Program-made: the position numbers and the translations under genes
Shown here: positions 61,326 to 64,000 of the stretch, piece after piece
How the letters are laid out: each line of letters starts with the position of its first letter
How positions within the stretch are numbered: position 1 is the stretch's first letter
The notes under the pieces: model-generated
Seen by the model: only the letters and a program-made list of their open reading frames with translations
Database searches by the model: none
Told to the model about the DNA's origin: nothing
NCBI RefSeq assembly: GCF_000185385.1
Contig: NZ_GL622296.1
Location: forward strand, 2,106,049 to 2,170,048
Direction of reading: 5' to 3'
From: Lachnoanaerobaculum saburreum DSM 3986
GTDB lineage: Bacteria; Bacillota; Clostridia; Lachnospirales; Lachnospiraceae
Length of the DNA stretch: 64,000 nucleotides

Positions 61326-61355
61326 AGTAGAGCACTGATTAATCAGTACTCTACT
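61326..61355. terminator. Near-perfect 30-bp palindrome at convergent gene ends
   Basis: AGTAGAG (61326-61332) pairs with CTCTACT (61349-61355); after one C-A mismatch the inner ACTGATT/AATCAGT continues. The stop codon of the minus-strand gene (61343-61345) is inside the right arm. T runs are short; it may be a bidirectional terminator. Confidence 0.6.
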
Positions 61356-61708
61356 ATCTTAGTAATAGGTCTATCATAGTCACGGCCTTTAAAAGTTATA
61401 GATACATGGTGAGAATCTATCCACACAATTGAGAGGCGGTTTGACGGTTTTGCTAAAGCCGACCCTTCATCTTCACCAAACTCTACTCTGGTTTTGAACA
61501 ACTTATTTGAGTTAGGGTATTTGATGTATACAGTACCGGTCGAAGAACGCATATTACCTGTTGTTTGTGCGACAAGATATACTCCGTTAGGAGATTCCGG
61601 TTCCAGTTTTACATATGAATTAATATCCTCCCATATATATATTCCAAAAGCAATTATTAACATTATAATAAGAAGAGTAAGCTTTTGATGTCTTTCTATC
61701 CATTTCAT
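61343..61708 (-). CDS. Small membrane-anchored protein of unknown function
   Basis: 121 residues from the ATG at 61708; a TTG at 61732 would overlap the upstream gene by 11 nt. Neither has a clear SD, so reinitiation after the upstream gene is likely. One membrane helix near the N-terminus (LTLLIIMLIIAFGIYIW) is followed by an outside domain of about 85 residues with SPNGVYLVAQTTGN, KTRVEFGEDEGSAL and RLSIVWIDSHHVSITF. It resembles small Firmicutes proteins of the type with a WIDxxxVxI strand, but I cannot name the family. It follows the zinc-ribbon gene. Confidence 0.65.
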   Translation of the reverse strand: MKWIERHQKLTLLIIMLIIAFGIYIWEDINSYVKLEPESPNGVYLVAQTTGNMRSSTGTVYIKYPNSNKLFKTRVEFGEDEGSALAKPSNRLSIVWIDSHHVSITFKGRDYDRPITKIVEY

Positions 61709-61721
61709 AATATATTTATGA

Positions 61722-63491
61722 TTATTCCCCAAACTGCTTTAAGCCCTCACTTACCTGATGCTCATATAATTTGGTACGATTACTTATAATACCTTTATAC
61801 ATCTCATTTCCGTCTGTAAATCCTCTTGTTGTATCCAAGCTGTTAGGAAGCATAAGATTGCTAAGGAAAACATCCGAATGGTATGTTGTTAAAAAGTCCT
61901 CATCACTTAATTTCATTACATAGGTATATTCCACCGGATAATAAATGGTAGTGGTTGGGAATTTTCCGTTGGCATCTGATAAATTTGCCGAAAACACTAC
62001 ATAGTATATATTTGTACCGTTAAACTGTTCCTGATCATTGGAAGTATACTGCAAATACTCTCCTGCAAACTGTATATCGGATACCTGCATATTCGGTTTA
62101 TAATCCTTGGCAATATAAGCATCCAAAGTCAGTCTTGCCTGATCCTGCAACGACTTTCTATACTCATCTGTCATATCCTCCAGCTTATGTACATATGACT
62201 CGTGCTCATACTTTTCAAAGCCGTCCCCTGCTGCCACCTTTTCACCGCTGCGTTGTTCAAGAAAATTATATGGACGCTTATATCCTTTTGATTCATCGGA
62301 AGTTCCTGTAACATAGCTTGTCTTTCCTATAATCTCCGGACCGCTCTTATAAGTTACTTTATCTGCCAGCATAAGTGTCCTAAATGCTACAGGATAATAC
62401 ATCTTTATGGTCACATACTTATTGTCGGTACTTGTAAGTACTCTGCTGTATACAATATACAACCCGTTATACACTTCATCCAAATCTGTCTTCAGTGCAT
62501 AACCCTCATACTTAAGATCTGAAAGTGTAGTGCCTTCGCCGTATGCACTGTCCGTATATTCCTTTACAACCTCTTTTGCCTTATCGTTTACTTCTTTTAT
62601 GAAATCCTGCGGTAATTCACTGTACTGTGTTACATAGGTTTCAAGTCCGGATACAGTGTAAGTTTGGCTCATCTTCTCAGGTATTCTTCCGTACATGTCT
62701 GCCATAGAAGCTATTTTATTTTCATCGAGATTAAGACTTACAGTAACAGTGTCATTATTTTTCAGTTTATCAAACTTATCAAGTTTAAAATTATATTTAT
62801 GCAATATATCTCCACCGCCGTTGTAAGTAATCTCGGCCTTACCGTTCGGTGCAATTCCTGAAAAATTCACTTTTACATCTTCAAACGGGTCAAATTTACT
62901 CAATTCATTTAATTTCTTTATTTCAAATTCTCCGTCCTTATACTTCAGCTTATAATTTATGCTTTTTGTTGTATCATCAGACACATTCCATGTATACTTA
63001 ACCTTATCACCGTTACTTAATTTCTCAGATTTATCAATACTTATTCCCGACACGGCATCATGAAGAACCGACATCGGTTCAAATGCATAGGTCAAAACTC
63101 CGTACTCTTTCTTGCCCTTACTGCTGTACTTTACCTTTTTCCCATAATCATTTTCAAGCTTATCCCAGTCAACACTTATACTCGCCTTTCCGTATCCGTC
63201 ATATCCGCTTGACTCAAAGCTTATATACTTGTTCAAATCAATTACTTTACCTGAATTCATAGCGAATGCAACTGTCACTATAATAAAAAGAGCCGCTATA
63301 ACACCTGCTGCACCGAAAATAATATTCTTCGGCAATTTTTTCATACCACCCTGACTACTGATAGGATTAGATTCCTTAGAATCAGTATTACTTTGGTTTT
63401 GCTGCATATTCACGCTCTCAAATGCAGCACCACAATTCTCACAAAACTTAACTCCGTCACTATTCACAGAACCACAATTTTTACAACGCAT
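61722..63491 (-). CDS. Zinc-ribbon membrane protein with internally repeated domains
   Basis: 589 residues. A zinc ribbon at the N-terminus (Cys3, Cys6, Cys17, Cys20: CKNCGSVNSDGVKFCENCG), a Gln/Asn/Ser linker, one membrane helix (about 57-78), then a large outside part. The outside part repeats itself: about 95-195 resembles 205-258, and about 300-378 (DLKYEGYALK, TIKMYYPVAFRTLML) resembles 446-526 (DIQFAGEYLQ, TTIYYPVEYTYVMKL). The zinc ribbon is cytoplasmic, the repeats external. AGGAGG precedes the ATG. Such proteins are common in clostridia; the function is unknown. It is followed by the 121-residue membrane protein. Confidence 0.85.
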   Translation of the reverse strand: MRCKNCGSVNSDGVKFCENCGAAFESVNMQQNQSNTDSKESNPISSQGGMKKLPKNIIFGAAGVIAALFIIVTVAFAMNSGKVIDLNKYISFESSGYDGYGKASISVDWDKLENDYGKKVKYSSKGKKEYGVLTYAFEPMSVLHDAVSGISIDKSEKLSNGDKVKYTWNVSDDTTKSINYKLKYKDGEFEIKKLNELSKFDPFEDVKVNFSGIAPNGKAEITYNGGGDILHKYNFKLDKFDKLKNNDTVTVSLNLDENKIASMADMYGRIPEKMSQTYTVSGLETYVTQYSELPQDFIKEVNDKAKEVVKEYTDSAYGEGTTLSDLKYEGYALKTDLDEVYNGLYIVYSRVLTSTDNKYVTIKMYYPVAFRTLMLADKVTYKSGPEIIGKTSYVTGTSDESKGYKRPYNFLEQRSGEKVAAGDGFEKYEHESYVHKLEDMTDEYRKSLQDQARLTLDAYIAKDYKPNMQVSDIQFAGEYLQYTSNDQEQFNGTNIYYVVFSANLSDANGKFPTTTIYYPVEYTYVMKLSDEDFLTTYHSDVFLSNLMLPNSLDTTRGFTDGNEMYKGIISNRTKLYEHQVSEGLKQFGE

Positions 63492-63534
63492 GTCAAATCC
63501 TCCTGTCTAATTAAGTGTCTTTTGTTGCAACTAT

Positions 63535-63561
63535 ATTATCATAGAATATATATTTTTTCAA
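63535..63561 (-). promoter_or_regulatory. Promoter of the zinc-ribbon protein gene
   Basis: Minus strand: TTGAAA (63556-63561) with GATAAT (63535-63540) 15 nt downstream, or TAATAT at 17 nt. The exact -10 is uncertain. Confidence 0.4.
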
Positions 63562-63657
63562 CCTTTTTATACTTTTCTTATAATAATATTTATATAGTTA
63601 TAAGAATTTCTTCTATATTATACATATTCAGTGCAAATATTTTAATTATAATTTGAG

Positions 63658-63686
63658 TTGATTTAATTACAAAAACTTTGTATACT
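63658..63686 (+). promoter_or_regulatory. tRNA-Ser promoter
   Basis: TTGATT (63658-63663), 17-nt spacer, TATACT (63681-63686), 6 nt before the mature tRNA 5' end. Confidence 0.65.
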
Positions 63687-63692
63687 AATTGT

Positions 63693-63781
63693 GGAGGTGT
63701 ATCGAAGCGGTCATAACGAGCCTGACTCGAAATCAGGTTGTCACTTTTTGTGGCACGAGAGTTCGAATCTCTTCGCCTCCG
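63693..63781 (+). tRNA. tRNA-Ser, anticodon CGA (reads UCG)
   Basis: 89 nt. Acceptor stem GGAGGTG (63693-63699) pairs with CGCCTCC (63774-63780) and discriminator G follows. Anticodon stem CCTGA/TCAGG with loop CTCGAAA puts CGA at 63728-63730. A long variable arm (TTGTCACTTTTTGTGGCAC region) marks it as class II, and GTTCGAATC is the T loop. The CCA end is not encoded and must be added. Confidence 0.95.
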
Positions 63782-63862
63782 TGAATAGTGTTCTCTTGGT
63801 GGTTCTTACTTAAATGCTGTAAAGAAATTTGAGTGATAGTTTCAATCAGGGACAAAGCAATC

Positions 63863-63904
63863 ACGACCATACAATAGTAATAAGCTCTTGTATGGTCGTT
63901 TTTG
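63863..63904 (+). terminator. Terminator downstream of tRNA-Ser
   Basis: ACGACCATACAA (63863-63874) pairs perfectly with TTGTATGGTCGT (63888-63899) around a 13-nt loop, followed by TTTTT. It lies 82 nt after the tRNA, so the precursor has a long 3' trailer. The remaining 96 nt to the window edge are AT-rich with no gene I can support. Confidence 0.85.
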
Positions 63905-64000
63905 TATCATTTACTATCTCAAATTCTCAAACAATATACACCCAAGAGTATATATACTAGTATATAGTTAATTAAATAATCGGCACAAATAATTATTCTA

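Noticed and set aside
63693..63781. tRNA-Ser as the attachment site of an integrated element
   Set aside because: No integrase gene and no repeat of the tRNA 3' end is visible in the 219 nt that follow; the window ends too soon to judge.

Overview
The window is a low-GC, gene-dense bacterial chromosome segment. Gene content and order point to a Gram-positive anaerobe of the class Clostridia, most likely family Lachnospiraceae. The evidence is the nusB-xseA-xseB-ispA-dxs-tlyA-nadK-argR-recN run, the cmk-ispH-S1 block, single-chain PurL, a PPi-type phosphofructokinase, AddAB, lipoproteins with Cys lipoboxes, and strong Shine-Dalgarno (SD) sites with ATG, GTG and TTG starts. An oral genus such as Lachnoanaerobaculum would fit, but that is a guess. 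I see no insertion sequence, prophage, CRISPR array or plasmid module.

Layout. (1) 1-4135, minus strand: start of a surface-polysaccharide locus (cpsB phosphatase, Wzz co-polymerase, CpsD tyrosine kinase, LCP ligase, a secreted protein, and the first third of a CapD/FlaA1-type membrane dehydratase cut by the window edge). It diverges from an orphan OmpR-type response regulator (4498-5160). (2) 5181-9699, minus: an envelope cluster of FG-GAP lipoprotein, DUF3160 lipoprotein, CapA-like protein and TlpA-like thiol lipoprotein. (3) 9904-10216: RNase P RNA with its own promoter and terminator. (4) 10258-22401, minus: tmcAL, then the run plsX-acpP-rnc-smc-ftsY-ilvA-CLC-dapA-dapB. (5) 22518-24605: CAAX-type protease, a lone cbiG and a small unknown protein. 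(6) 24705-36867, minus: PPIase lipoprotein, DUF5721-like protein, a truncated sigma-like protein, pfp, purL, lysC, an HI0933-type flavoprotein, cmk, ispH and S1, closed by a clear terminator. (7) 36943-47737, minus: the nusB...recN operon followed by glgA, an HD protein and a PAP2-like membrane protein. (8) 47874-49617, plus: an MgtC-like protein and a cell-wall-binding lipoprotein. (9) 49647-59424, minus: addB-addA, a glyoxalase-like protein with icd, and serS. (10) 59555-64000: a decayed duplicate of a flavin-oxidase-like gene, an orphan amino-acid-binding lipoprotein, the intact oxidase-like gene, a zinc-ribbon membrane protein with a small partner, and tRNA-Ser(CGA).

Most genes are housekeeping. 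They serve isoprenoid precursors (dxs, ispA, ispH), lysine/diaminopimelate synthesis (lysC, dapA, dapB), lipid initiation (plsX, acpP), DNA repair (recN, xseAB, addAB), chromosome and protein targeting (smc, ftsY) and translation (S1, serS, tRNA-Ser, RNase P). Genes are tightly packed, with many 1-40 nt overlaps that suggest translational coupling. I found no clearly new defence or mobile system. The items most worth a second look are the sigma-like protein without promoter-recognition regions, hairpins that swallow stop codons at convergent gene ends, a possible fluoride-type CLC transporter, a tandem repeat inside a likely promoter, an AT-rich pseudoknot-like element before purL, and the decayed flanking duplication around the amino-acid-binding protein.
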